A stretch of 64,000 nt of DNA from CALUOB01 sp944322305 (GCA_963931605.1 OZ007031.1:1054001-1118000); one strand, 5' to 3'. Positions 43,127 to 51,881 are shown, counted from the first letter of the stretch. The notes: generated by a model not told the origin, from the sequence alone. Made by a program: numbers and translations.

Positions 43127-43400
43127 AGCGGCCCGCAATCATGTCCTTCATCTGCCCGTCCGTCATGGTGGCAAGCCAGGTTGCCTCGGGCAGCCGATCC
43201 CTAAAGCTCATGAACTGGTCCCACCGGTCGGCATCTGCCGCCGCGTCCGCATCTTCCTGCGGCACCTCTCCTGTGCGGGCGATGTGCTCCCACACGATCC
43301 TGATCACGTCGCCTGGGAGCATGCCGGCCTGTTGGATGTAACGGGCCGCGCGCGTGCGCACCGCCTCGTCAACACGTCCGGAAACCACTGCGGTTGCCAT
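43119..43400 (-). CDS. RelB/DinJ-type antitoxin
   Basis: The product is 93 residues; ATG 43400 follows GGAGGTG. The N-terminus ATAVVSGRVDEAVRTRAARY, followed by MLPGDVIRIVWEHIARTGEV, is the ribbon-helix-helix fold of RelB/DinJ. The C-terminal acidic segment would bind the PIN toxin. A perfect 13-bp palindrome sits 24 bases before the start. Confidence 0.85.
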   Translation of the reverse strand: MATAVVSGRVDEAVRTRAARYIQQAGMLPGDVIRIVWEHIARTGEVPQEDADAAADADRWDQFMSFRDRLPEATWLATMTDGQMKDMIAGRYV

Positions 43401-43423
43401 GGTGCACCTCCTTGTGTGTACGC

Positions 43424-43436
43424 GTATACAGTATAC
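43424..43436. promoter_or_regulatory. GTATAC-A-GTATAC operator at the toxin-antitoxin promoter
   Basis: A perfect 6-bp dyad around one base, 24 bases upstream of the antitoxin start. It overlaps likely -10 sequences (TATACT on the minus strand is close to TATAAT), as expected for autorepression by a ribbon-helix-helix antitoxin. Confidence 0.65.
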
Positions 43437-43479
43437 TACACAAACAGATGTTCGCACTAGAAAAAGATGGGTTGACTCA

Positions 43480-44415
43480 TTAGGAGATATACGCCCTCAG
43501 GGCGTCGAGCGTGGTCTCGGCATCGCGGCGGCCCACCTCGTACACGCGCTCCAGAAGCGCCGGGTCGCGCACCACGGCCGGCAGCCGCACCGGCTCGGAC
43601 GGGCGCACCACGAACACCGTGCCCGCCCGCTCGAGCTCGCACAGCTCCTCGCGCTGGCGGTTATAGCGCTCGTGGCGGTTGGCGAGCAGCTCCACCATGG
43701 CGGGGTAGCGCCTGAGCGCTACGCGCAGAAGCGGCATGAGGCTGTTGGGCTCCTTGCGGTAGGCCGCATCTTGGGTGAGAACCACCACGCAGCGGTCATA
43801 CCCCTGGGAGAGCATCCACGCAAACGGAATGGAGTCGGCAGCGCCGCCGTCCAAGAGCTCGCGTCCCTCCAGGCGCACCGGGCGCGAAAGCGCCGGGATG
43901 GAGGCTGAGGCGCGAATCCACTCGATGTCCTCCACGCCGCCGCGGTCGAGGTCGTGATAGACGGCCGCGCCGGTGTTGGCGTCGGTTGCCACCACGGTGA
44001 AGCGCATGGGATTGGCCTGGAAGGTGGCGGTGTCGAACACGTCGAGCTCCCAGGGCAGGCGCCCGTAGGCGAAGTCCTTGCTGAACAGGTCGCCCGTCCT
44101 CAAGAAGTTCCCCGCGCCGGCGTAGCGCGGGTCGGCGCAGAAGCGCTGGTTGTAGCGAAGCGCGCGCCCTACCTGCAGCGACTTGAAGTTGCAGCCAAAC
44201 GTCGCGCCGGCTGAGACCCCCACCGCGGCCGTGGCTGTGACGCCGTGCTCCATCCACACGTCGGTGACGCCCGCCGTGTACATGCCGCGGAAGCCGCCGC
44301 CCTCGAGCACCACGCCCACCGTCGGCGCGCCGGCGGAAACTTCGGGGACGGGCAGGCCCGGCGTGTAAACGCGCTCCAGCGTTGCCTTTCTCGCCCGTAC
44401 GCGCTTGCTCGCCAT
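43480..44415 (-). CDS. Patatin-like phospholipase
   Basis: The product is 311 residues. The oxyanion loop GGGFRGMYTAGV lies near 39, the nucleophile serine is in GVSAGATFG near 69 (GXSXG), and the catalytic Asp is in ELLDGGAADSIPF (DGG/A motif) near 189. This is the YjjU-type bacterial patatin group, cytosolic lipid acyl hydrolases. No signal peptide. No partner genes are obvious. Confidence 0.92.
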   Translation of the reverse strand: MASKRVRARKATLERVYTPGLPVPEVSAGAPTVGVVLEGGGFRGMYTAGVTDVWMEHGVTATAAVGVSAGATFGCNFKSLQVGRALRYNQRFCADPRYAGAGNFLRTGDLFSKDFAYGRLPWELDVFDTATFQANPMRFTVVATDANTGAAVYHDLDRGGVEDIEWIRASASIPALSRPVRLEGRELLDGGAADSIPFAWMLSQGYDRCVVVLTQDAAYRKEPNSLMPLLRVALRRYPAMVELLANRHERYNRQREELCELERAGTVFVVRPSEPVRLPAVVRDPALLERVYEVGRRDAETTLDALRAYIS

Positions 44416-44511
44416 ATGCCTCGCCCGTCCCTTTGCCTCAAACGCCCTGCCTCAGATACGCAAGGCAGTATACCCCTCGCGCCGGGGCGGCGGCGTGCGG
44501 CCGCCTGCGGC

Positions 44512-45948
44512 TTACAGCTCCTCGCCGTTCGTCTCGATCACGTGCTTGTACCAGTTGAACGACTTCTTCTTGTAGCGCTTGCCGGAGCCCTCGCCGCCGT
44601 CCTTGATGTCCACGTAGATGAAGCCGTAGCGCTTGGCGTACTCGCCCGTGGTGAACGAGACCACGTCGATGCAGCCCCAGGGCGTGTAGCCGATGAGGTT
44701 CACGCCGTCCTCCTCCACGGCCTTCTTCATCTCGCGGATGTGCGCGCCCAGATACGCGATGCGGGCGTCGTCCTCGACGGTGTTGTTCTCGTCGAGCTCC
44801 TCGTACATGCCGATGCCGTTTTCCACGATGAACTGCGGCATGCCGTTGTAGCGCTCGTCAAAGCGCTTGAGCATGATGCGCAGGCCCACCGGGTCGATGG
44901 TCCAGCCCCAGTCGGTGGCGCCGAGGTAGGGGTTGGGCACGTTGTGCGGGTCGTTGGAGCTGGTGGAGGTGGAGATGTCGACCTCCACGCCGGAGTCCAC
45001 CACGCTGGAGGAGTAGTAGCTGAAGCCGATGTAGTCCACCGGGCCCTCTTTGAGCGCCGCGAGGTCCTCGTCGGTGATGTCGAGGTCCCAGCCCTTGCGC
45101 TCGAACATCTTCAGCGCGTAGTTTGGATAGGTGCCACGGCACTGCACGTCGCCGAAGAAGAAGATGTGGTGGTTGGCGTCGTCGGCCAAAAGCACGTCCT
45201 CGGGCTTGCACTCGCGCGGGTAGGTGGGGCCGGAAGCGATCATGCAGCCCACCATGAGGCTGGGGTCGATCTCGTGGGCGACCTTGACGGCCTTGGCGCT
45301 CGCCACGAACTCGTAGTGCGCGCACTGGTACATCATCTTCTCCGGGTCGTCGAAGTCGGTGAAGATCACGCCGGAGTTGGTCCAGCCGAAGATGGGGTTG
45401 GAGATGTTGAACTGGTTGCCGATCTCGTTGAAGGTCATCCAGTACTTGACCTTCTCGTGGTAGCGCTCGAAGCACACCTTGGCGTAGCGCACAAAGAGGT
45501 CGATAAGCCTGCGGCTGGACCAGCCGCCGTACTTCTTGCACAGGCCGTAGGGCATCTCGAAGTGCGAGAGCGTGATGACGGGCTGGATGCCGTGCTCGAG
45601 CATGCAGTCGAACATGTCGTCGTAGAACTTGAGGCCGGCCTCGTTGGGCTCGAGCTCGTCGCCTTCGGGGAAGATGCGCGACCAGCTGATGGAGGTGCGG
45701 AAGCACTTGAAGCCCATCTCGGCGAGAAGCGCGATGTCGTCGCGGTAGGTGTGGTAGAAGTCGATGCCCTTGTGGTTGGGGTAGTACTTGCCCTCAACGA
45801 CGCCGTCGGTGATCTGGCGCGGCACGCCGTTGGAGCCGCCGGTCATCACGTCGGCAACGGAGAGGCCGCGGCCGTCCTGGTCGTAGCCGCCCTCGAGCTG
45901 GTGCGCGGCAACCGCGCCGCCCCACAGGAAGTCTTTGGGAAGTGCCAT
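44512..45948 (-). CDS. GH1 6-phospho-beta-glucosidase
   Basis: The product is 478 residues. The GH1 start FLWGGAVAAHQLEGG, acid/base Glu in YWMTFNEIGNQFN and nucleophile Glu in QFIVENGIGMYEEL are all present. WSRIFPEGDE and YGFIYVDIKDGG, near the end, are typical of the phospho-beta-glucosidases. It hydrolyses 6-phospho-beta-glucosides delivered by a PTS permease such as the one at 52090. It is separated from the rest of the locus by the Tet-type gene and the AEC transporter. Confidence 0.94.
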   Translation of the reverse strand: MALPKDFLWGGAVAAHQLEGGYDQDGRGLSVADVMTGGSNGVPRQITDGVVEGKYYPNHKGIDFYHTYRDDIALLAEMGFKCFRTSISWSRIFPEGDELEPNEAGLKFYDDMFDCMLEHGIQPVITLSHFEMPYGLCKKYGGWSSRRLIDLFVRYAKVCFERYHEKVKYWMTFNEIGNQFNISNPIFGWTNSGVIFTDFDDPEKMMYQCAHYEFVASAKAVKVAHEIDPSLMVGCMIASGPTYPRECKPEDVLLADDANHHIFFFGDVQCRGTYPNYALKMFERKGWDLDITDEDLAALKEGPVDYIGFSYYSSSVVDSGVEVDISTSTSSNDPHNVPNPYLGATDWGWTIDPVGLRIMLKRFDERYNGMPQFIVENGIGMYEELDENNTVEDDARIAYLGAHIREMKKAVEEDGVNLIGYTPWGCIDVVSFTTGEYAKRYGFIYVDIKDGGEGSGKRYKKKSFNWYKHVIETNGEEL

Positions 45949-46277
45949 GTAACGCTCCTCTCTACCCTGAACCCGCAGCGCCGGCGCCGGCCCATGCCGC
46001 GCGCGCCCTTCTTGCATTGGGCGAGAAGGGCGCGCCAAGCGCAGGCGGACATGCCCCGGCGCGGGTTCGCTGTCTTGTTTGCAGCATATCACGGAGCGGC
46101 ATCTGCCCCGGTAGCGGGGGCGACGGCAGTCGGCGAGCGGGGGCTGCGGCGCAGGCGCGTTTGACGCGCGGTAGCCGGCAAGCCTCGGGAGGGGCTGCCA
46201 AAGCAGCCGGCGCGCACGGCGCCCGGCGCGCTCCAGCGCGCGGCATGCGGCGGGCGATCCGGCAGAGAGCGGCCCGC
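45949..46277. other. Intergenic 329 bp, promoter of the first GH1 gene
   Basis: GC-rich, no gene. The AT-richer piece GTTTGCAGCATATCACGG at 46077-46094 is the likely promoter area. No clear operator was found. Confidence 0.4.
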
Positions 46278-48401
46278 TTATCGCGCGGACGAGAAAAACG
46301 CGGCGTCGGCCTCGCGCCACGGGCGCAGCCGCGCCTCGTCAACCGCCGTGTGCGCGTGCGCGGGCACCTCGTCCCACTTCACCGTGTAGCCGGCGCCGTG
46401 GCTGCAGAACACCGAGTCGGGCGTGTTGGGCAGATCCGCCTCCGGGTCGTACGCCGCGGCCTCGATCACCGCCTCGGCGTTGTGGCACGGCCGGTAGCCC
46501 TCGTACTCGAGCGAAAGCCGCCCGCGGCCGCCGGTGTAGCCGCTCACCTCGAGCGCGTACTCCCCCACCTCGGAAGCCGGCAGCGCGCCGGCTATCTCAG
46601 CGAGGTCGCCTGCCGTCTCGGGCGCGACGAACTCGGCCGCCATGCGTGTGAGGTCCGCGAGCGCGCGCCCCACCTTGTCGGCCGGCACCACCAGCCTGAA
46701 GCGGTACCACGGCTCGAGCAGCTCGCAGGCGCCCGCGGCCCGGGCGCGCATGAGCCCCTGGCGGATGGCGCGGTACGTTGCCTGCCTGAAGTCGCCGCCC
46801 TCGGTGTGCTTGGCGTGCGCGCGGCCCGCCACCAGCGTGATGCGCACGTCGGCAAGCGGCGCGCCTGTGAGCACGCCCGCGTGCTCGCGCTCCAGTACGT
46901 GCGTGAGGATGAGCCGCTGCCAGTTGCGCGCAAGGTCGTCCTCCGCACAGCGCGCCCCCACCCTCACGCCGGCGCCGCGCGGCAGCGGCTCCAGCAAAAG
47001 ACGCGCCTCGGCGTAGTGGCGCAGCGGCTCGAAGTGCCCCACGCCCTCCACCGGCGCTGTGACGGTCTCGCGGTACAGGATGCCACCCGGCCCGAACCCA
47101 ACCTCCATGCCGTAGCGCGTGCGCAGAAGCTCCTGCACCACCTCGCGCTGCACCGCGCCCATGAGCTGCACGTGCACCTCCTGCAGCCGCTCGTGCCACG
47201 TCACGCCCAGAAGCGGGTCCTCGTCGGCCAGCTCGCGCAGCGCCCGCACCAGCGCGTGGACGTCGGCCTTGCCGGGAAGCACCTGGTAGGAGAGCACCGG
47301 CGCCAAGGCCGGACGCGCGCCGGCCGGCTCGGCGCCCAGCGCGCTTCCCGGTCGCACGTGCGAAAGGCCCGTCACCGTGCACAGCCGCCCGGCCGGCACC
47401 TCGGCCACGGTGGCAAAGCTCTCGGCGTCGTAGACGCGCACCTGGTCGACCTTCTCTGCCCAGGGCTCGCCGTCCTCCACGCCCTCAAGCACCATCTTGG
47501 CGCACAGCACCCCGCCGGTGACCTTGAGGTGCGCCAGCCGCTCGCCGCGCGCAGAGCGGCTTACCTTGTACACGCGCGCGGCGAAGGCGTCCGGCCACGT
47601 TTTGGGGGCGACAAGCGCGCAGAGCCCGTCGAGCAGCTCGCGCACGCCGACGCCCTTGAGCGCTGAGCCGAAAAACACCGGGAACACCTTGTGCTCGGCC
47701 ACCAGGCGCCGCACGGTCCGGGCCTCAAGCGCGCCCGTCTCCAGGTACTCGTCGAGCGCGTCCTCGTCGGTGGCGGCCGCGTCCTCGAGGGCCTGCGCGA
47801 CGGCCGCTGCGTCCGGGCGGGGCAGGCCCTCGGTGCCCGCCGCAGCCGCACCGTCCGCGCCGGCCGGGTGCTTCTCGCCCAAGCGTTTCTCGCCCGGGTG
47901 CTTCTCGCCCGCCAGGGCAGCCGCCAGCGCAGCGCCGTCCACGCACGAGGAGCTCAAGCGGTGCCGCAGCTCGGCCATGAGCGCCGGCGCGCCGGGGTTC
48001 TCCAGATCCAGCTTGTTCACGAACACGAAGGCCGGAATGCCGTAGCGCCTAAGCAGCGCCCACATGGTCTCGGTGTGGCCCTGCACGCCGTCGTTGGCGC
48101 CCACTACCACCAGCCCGTAATCCAGCGCCCCGAGCGTGCGCTCGGCCTCGGCCGAGAAGTCCACGTGGCCCGGCGCGTCCAGCAGCATCACGTGGGTGCC
48201 GGCGTAGTCAAAGGCCGCCTGCTGCGAGAAGATCGTGATGCCGCGCTCGCGCTCCATGGGGTCGGTGTCCATGTGAGCGCTGCCCTTGTCCACGCGCCCC
48301 TGCGCGCGCAAGGCGCCCGCGCAAAAGAGCAGAGCCTCCGCAAGGGTCGTCTTCCCCGCGTCAACATGTGCCAACAGCCCCACAACCGCCTGCGTACCCA
48401 C
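46278..48401 (-). CDS. TetM/Otr(A)-type ribosomal-protection GTPase
   Basis: The product is 707 residues from a GTG at 48401 with GGGAGG four bases before it. G1 AHVDAGKTTLAEA, G2 MERERGITI, G3 LDAPGHVDF, G4 FVNKLD. EF-G-like domains III to V follow (VHVQLMGAVQREVVQELL, ALPASEVGEYALEVSGYTGG). This is the family that dislodges tetracycline from ribosomes. The sequence is as GC-rich as the chromosome, so a recent mobile acquisition is unlikely, and a housekeeping translation role cannot be excluded. An insertion of three 5-residue repeats (GEKHP-like) lies near 180-195. Confidence 0.85.
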   Translation of the reverse strand: MGTQAVVGLLAHVDAGKTTLAEALLFCAGALRAQGRVDKGSAHMDTDPMERERGITIFSQQAAFDYAGTHVMLLDAPGHVDFSAEAERTLGALDYGLVVVGANDGVQGHTETMWALLRRYGIPAFVFVNKLDLENPGAPALMAELRHRLSSSCVDGAALAAALAGEKHPGEKRLGEKHPAGADGAAAAGTEGLPRPDAAAVAQALEDAAATDEDALDEYLETGALEARTVRRLVAEHKVFPVFFGSALKGVGVRELLDGLCALVAPKTWPDAFAARVYKVSRSARGERLAHLKVTGGVLCAKMVLEGVEDGEPWAEKVDQVRVYDAESFATVAEVPAGRLCTVTGLSHVRPGSALGAEPAGARPALAPVLSYQVLPGKADVHALVRALRELADEDPLLGVTWHERLQEVHVQLMGAVQREVVQELLRTRYGMEVGFGPGGILYRETVTAPVEGVGHFEPLRHYAEARLLLEPLPRGAGVRVGARCAEDDLARNWQRLILTHVLEREHAGVLTGAPLADVRITLVAGRAHAKHTEGGDFRQATYRAIRQGLMRARAAGACELLEPWYRFRLVVPADKVGRALADLTRMAAEFVAPETAGDLAEIAGALPASEVGEYALEVSGYTGGRGRLSLEYEGYRPCHNAEAVIEAAAYDPEADLPNTPDSVFCSHGAGYTVKWDEVPAHAHTAVDEARLRPWREADAAFFSSAR
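47866..47910. repeat. 15-bp tandem repeat inside the Tet-type gene
   Basis: Three exact-period units: GGGTGCTTCTCGCCC, AAGCGTTTCTCGCCC and GGGTGCTTCTCGCCC. They encode a (GEKxx)3 insertion after the GTPase domain. Confidence 0.9.
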
Positions 48402-48589
48402 ACGGCCTCCCAAAAATCCCAGCCCGTTTTCCGCTCCCAGCCCGCTTCTCGCCCCGGCCCATCTCGCACCTAGGGGAAGCGCCGATCGAAGCACTGTCTA
48501 GGGTAGCCGATTGGCGCAGGCGCGTCTCCGGTTACCCGCGATCGCGGCTGCCAAGTTTACCGTTGAGGGTACGTATCGCGAGCACGATC
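48402..48589. other. Region upstream of the Tet-type gene
   Basis: It carries the likely leader of the Tet-type gene and a short tandem motif (CCCAGCCCG(T/C)TTTCC, then CCCAGCCCGCTTCTC) at 48419-48449. No gene and no tet-type leader peptide were recognised. The repeat array begins next. Confidence 0.4.
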
Positions 48590-48825
48590 CCGGCTGGACG
48601 TGGTTGCGACGAGAGGAGCTCCCAGTTGGACGCGGTTGCAGCACGTAAGCCTCCAGCCGAACGCAGCTGCAACGAGCAGGCCCCCGGTTGGACGCGATTG
48701 CGACGAGCGGAGCTCCCGGTTGGACGCGATTGCCGCACGCAATTTCCAGTTGGTCGCATTCATCGCAGGCAAGCCTTCGGTTGAACGCGGTTGTCGCATG
48801 TAATTTCCGTTTGGTCGCTGAAAGT
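48590..48825 (-). repeat. Array C, left block of degenerate 31-bp units
   Basis: Eight units with core GTTGGACGC or TTGGTCGC. Core positions are 48596, 48628, 48659, 48690, 48722, 48752, 48783 and 48813 (spacing 32, 31, 31, 32, 30, 31, 30). The core reads GCG(A/T)CCAAC on the minus strand. Confidence 0.8.
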
Positions 48826-48859
48826 GCGCGTAACTCCCGAAATGCCGGGAGTTACGCGC
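48826..48859. repeat. 14-bp perfect hairpin at the centre of the C/D array
   Basis: GCGCGTAACTCCCG pairs fully with CGGGAGTTACGCGC around the loop AAATGC. Left-block units end just before it and right-block units in opposite orientation start 8 bases after it. No T-run follows. Confidence 0.92.
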
Positions 48860-48866
48860 TGTCTGT

Positions 48867-49190
48867 GCGACCAACCGCTCGCCCCGTGACATTTCCGCGA
48901 CTAACCGGAAGCACGCTCCGCCTTACAGGTCGAACCCGCGACCAACCAAGAGCCTGGAGAACAACTTCGCGACTAACCGGGGCGCCGCGCACGCCGCGAA
49001 CCAGCTTGTCTGACATATCCGCGACCAACCGAGGCCGCGCTCCGCCTTGCAGGTCGACCCCGCGACTAACCGGGGCGCCGCGCACGCCGCGAACCAGCTT
49101 GTCTGACATATCCGCGACCAACCGAGACCGCGTCCCGCCCTACAGGTCGATCCCGCGACCAACCGGGACGCCGCAGGTGCCGCAGGGCGG
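48867..49190 (+). repeat. Array D, right block, GCGACYAACCG units
   Basis: GCGAC(C/T)AACC occurs at 48867, 48897, 48938, 48969, 49021, 49062, 49114 and 49155. The spacings are 30, 41, 31, 52, 41, 52 and 41, so they fall into classes about one helical turn apart. The 52-bp unit (with GCGCACGCCGCGAACCAGC) is repeated almost exactly at 48969 and 49062. Confidence 0.88.
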
Positions 49191-49280
49191 CTTAGCCGCC
49201 GTTCTCGCACCCGCCGCGCCCGCATGCCGGCCGACGGGCACGCCCGACTTCTGCCAAGGGAAGGGGCGCCGGCGCCAAGC

Positions 49281-49365
49281 CGCCCGCCCCCGCGCCCGTC
49301 ACCGCGCCAAACGTCACCTAATCGTGGCAGGTGTCGGGCACGCCCGCCCCCGCGCCCGTCACCGC
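49281..49365. repeat. 25-bp direct repeat, 60 bp apart
   Basis: CGCCCGCCCCCGCGCCCGTC plus ACCGC occurs identically at 49281-49305 and 49341-49365, between the array and the AEC gene. Confidence 0.85.
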
Positions 49366-49378
49366 CCGCCTCGGCGCC

Positions 49379-50353
49379 CTACGCTGCGCTCATCACCGCC
49401 ATGAGCACCGGCACGATCGCAAACGAGGCAAGCGTGGACACGATGGTCCCGCGTGCCGGAAGCTCGGCGTCCCCGCCGTAGGTGGCCGCAATGGGGCCGG
49501 CCATGGAGCCGGTGGGCATGGCGAGCATCACCACGAAGACCCCGAGCGCGAGGCGGCTCGGCACCACCGGCGCAAGCAACGCGTAGGCTGCAAGCGGCGC
49601 CACCAGGAAGCGGACAAGCGCGTAGACCCACAGGCGGCCCTGCGCGAGGACGGAGCGCAGGTCGGCGGTTGCAAGCGAAAGGCCCACCAGCATCATGGCA
49701 AGCGGCGAGGTGGCGCCTCCCACCATGTCAGCCGCCTGCATCACCGGCGCGGGCAGGCCTACGCCCGCGAAGAACACCACCATCGCAACGGCGCTCGCCA
49801 CCAGCGGCGCGTTCAGCATGTTGCGCAGCACGGCGCGCACGCGCCCACCTGCGCCGCGGCCACCCTCGCCCGCAGCGTCGCGCGGGCCGCCCGACGTCAG
49901 CACCCCGATGCCGATGCTGTAGAGAAACACGTTCGACACCGCGATGAAGATGCTGCCGAGAAAGACCGACGGCCCGCCGAAGATCGACTCGAGCACGGCG
50001 AACCCGATGAAGCCCGTGTTGGTGAGCACGCCCATGAACAGGTACAGGCCGCGCTCTTCGCTCCGCGCGCGAACCACGACGCTGGCAAGCGCTGCGGCGG
50101 CGAGCATGACGAAGAACAGCGCGAACCCGAGGATCAGCGACCAGGCGACATCGTCGCCGCCCATGGAGGCGTCCGCCTCCCCCACCGACGCCAAGACCGT
50201 GCACGGCAGCGTCACGTTGAAGATAAGCCCCGAGAGGCGCGGGCGCACTTCGTCGTTCAAATAACCGAGCCGCGCGGCAACATAGCCCAGCGCGGTGACG
50301 ATGACAAGCGAAAGCATGCTGCCCAGCGTCGCGGCAACGTCCATCTCTCCCAT
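49379..50353 (-). CDS. AEC-family transporter (auxin efflux carrier type)
   Basis: The product is 324 residues from ATG 50353 (GGAGG 11 bases upstream); a GTG at 50362 is too close to that site. About ten transmembrane helices with the AEC start (LGYVAARLGYLNDEVRPRLS) and the repeat segment LVASAVAMVVFFAGVGLPAP. Bacterial AEC members carry malate, malonate or similar organic acids. The gene lies between two parts of the glucoside locus; a link to it is not evident. Confidence 0.9.
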   Translation of the reverse strand: MGEMDVAATLGSMLSLVIVTALGYVAARLGYLNDEVRPRLSGLIFNVTLPCTVLASVGEADASMGGDDVAWSLILGFALFFVMLAAAALASVVVRARSEERGLYLFMGVLTNTGFIGFAVLESIFGGPSVFLGSIFIAVSNVFLYSIGIGVLTSGGPRDAAGEGGRGAGGRVRAVLRNMLNAPLVASAVAMVVFFAGVGLPAPVMQAADMVGGATSPLAMMLVGLSLATADLRSVLAQGRLWVYALVRFLVAPLAAYALLAPVVPSRLALGVFVVMLAMPTGSMAGPIAATYGGDAELPARGTIVSTLASFAIVPVLMAVMSAA

Positions 50354-50459
50354 AGGTCGCACAACCTCCGTAGACCAGCGGCCGGGCGCGCCCCGCGGCG
50401 AACCCGGCCGTTCTCATCACCTATCGTAGACCCGGGCCGAACCAGGCCCGGCCCAGACC

Positions 50460-51881
50460 TCAGCAGTCGCCCAAATCCGCCCCGTTGGTCTCGATCACGT
50501 GGCGATACCATGCAAAGGAATCCTTCGGGATGCGCGCCATGGTGCGCAGATCCTCCTCGCCGCGATCCACGTACACGAAACCGTAGCGCTTGCCGTAGCC
50601 CTGGTGCGTGCTCACCAGGTCCATGAAGCTCCACGGGCAGTAGCCGATAAGGTCGACGCCGTCGGCAATCGCAAGCCGCGCCTGCTCGAAATGCCGACGC
50701 AGATAGTCGATGCGGTAGGGGTCGTGCACCTGCCCGTCCGCCGTGAGCTCGTCACGCGCACCCAGGCCGTTCTCGGTGATGAGGATCGGCAGGCCGTAGC
50801 GGCTCGCGACCCGGCGCAGGGTGGTGCGCATGCCAACGGGGTCGACGATCCAGCCGTACTCGGTCTGCGTGAGGTGCCCGTTGGTACCGGAGCGGTAGAC
50901 GCCCTCCTCGCCCAGCATGACCTGCTGGTCCCCGGCGCGGGCGGCGCGGTCGGTGCCGTCGTTTTTCGCCGCGGCCACGGTGGCGGTGGCATAGTAGTTC
51001 ACGCCCAGGTAGTCGGGCTTGGCGCCGGCCAGCAGCTCGGCGTCGCCCGGGGCAAACTCCGGCGTCAGGCCCTTCTCTTCCAAGTAGGCCCAGCAGATGG
51101 GGTTGTACCGGCCGAACACCGCCACGTCCAGGTAGTTCCAGCAGCGAATGGCCTCCCAGTTGTCAGCCGCTATCACGTCCTCCGGCGCGCACGTCTCCGG
51201 GTAGATGGCGGTGATGTTGGGCGCCGGGCCTATCTTGGCGTCCGGCCACATCTGGTGCAACAGGTTGGTAACCTTGGCGCTGGCAACGAACATGTTGTGG
51301 CTCTGCTGGTAGAGGTTGCGCCTGTCGGGCACCGCGCCCATCGCCGCCGGGTACATGGAGTTGGGGTGGATCACCATGCAGTTCTGCTCGTTCACGGTAA
51401 GCCAGTACTTTACGCGGTCACCCAGCCGCTCGAAGAGCGTGCGCGCGTAGGCGCAGAACGCGTCGATGCAGAAGCGGTTGGCCCAGCCGCCCTGCTTGTG
51501 CAGCCCAAGCGGCAGGTCAAAGTGGAACAGCGTCACCACCGGCGTGATGCCGTGGGCCACCAGTTCGTCCACCAGGCGGTCGTAGAAGGCCAAGCCCTGC
51601 TCGTTCACCGCACCGGCGCCGTCCGGCACCACGCGCGACCAGCTGACAGAGAAGCGGTAGGCCTTGAGCCCCAGATCGGCCATGAGCGCCACGTCCTCGG
51701 GCATGTGGTGGTAATGGTCGCTGGCCACCTTGAAGTCCGTGACGCCGGCGGGCGGCTCGTGCAGGTCCTGCAGGCTCATGCCTTTGCCGTCCTCGTTCCA
51801 GGCGCCCTCGACCTGGTACGCCGAGGTGGACGCACCCCATAGGAAACCGTCGGGGAAGGGCTTGGGATTGGCGTAGAACAT
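50460..51881 (-). CDS. GH1 6-phospho-beta-glucosidase, second copy
   Basis: The product is 473 residues; the ATG follows AAGGAGG. The GH1 features are FLWGASTSAYQVEGAWNEDG, acid/base Glu in YWLTVNEQNCMV, nucleophile Glu in ILITENGLGARDEL and the terminal YGFVYVDRGEEDLRT. It differs enough from the copy at 44512 to be an independent paralogue rather than a recent duplicate. It lies 208 bases downstream of the PTS permease gene on the same strand, so co-transcription is plausible. Confidence 0.94.
   Translation of the reverse strand: MFYANPKPFPDGFLWGASTSAYQVEGAWNEDGKGMSLQDLHEPPAGVTDFKVASDHYHHMPEDVALMADLGLKAYRFSVSWSRVVPDGAGAVNEQGLAFYDRLVDELVAHGITPVVTLFHFDLPLGLHKQGGWANRFCIDAFCAYARTLFERLGDRVKYWLTVNEQNCMVIHPNSMYPAAMGAVPDRRNLYQQSHNMFVASAKVTNLLHQMWPDAKIGPAPNITAIYPETCAPEDVIAADNWEAIRCWNYLDVAVFGRYNPICWAYLEEKGLTPEFAPGDAELLAGAKPDYLGVNYYATATVAAAKNDGTDRAARAGDQQVMLGEEGVYRSGTNGHLTQTEYGWIVDPVGMRTTLRRVASRYGLPILITENGLGARDELTADGQVHDPYRIDYLRRHFEQARLAIADGVDLIGYCPWSFMDLVSTHQGYGKRYGFVYVDRGEEDLRTMARIPKDSFAWYRHVIETNGADLGDC

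Noticed and set aside
43462..43486. Seventh copy of the 24-bp repeat (GATGGGTTGACTCATT)
   Set aside because: Only the first seven bases agree; the GAAACGAACCCGTC part is absent.
46278..48401. Recently acquired tetracycline resistance gene
   Set aside because: GC content matches the chromosome and no mobile genes, mobilisation genes or tet leader peptide are adjacent. Resistance is possible but not shown.
48557..49404. Proteins encoded across arrays C and D
   Set aside because: Same argument: several overlapping open frames of odd composition, no start signals, repeat structure explains them.
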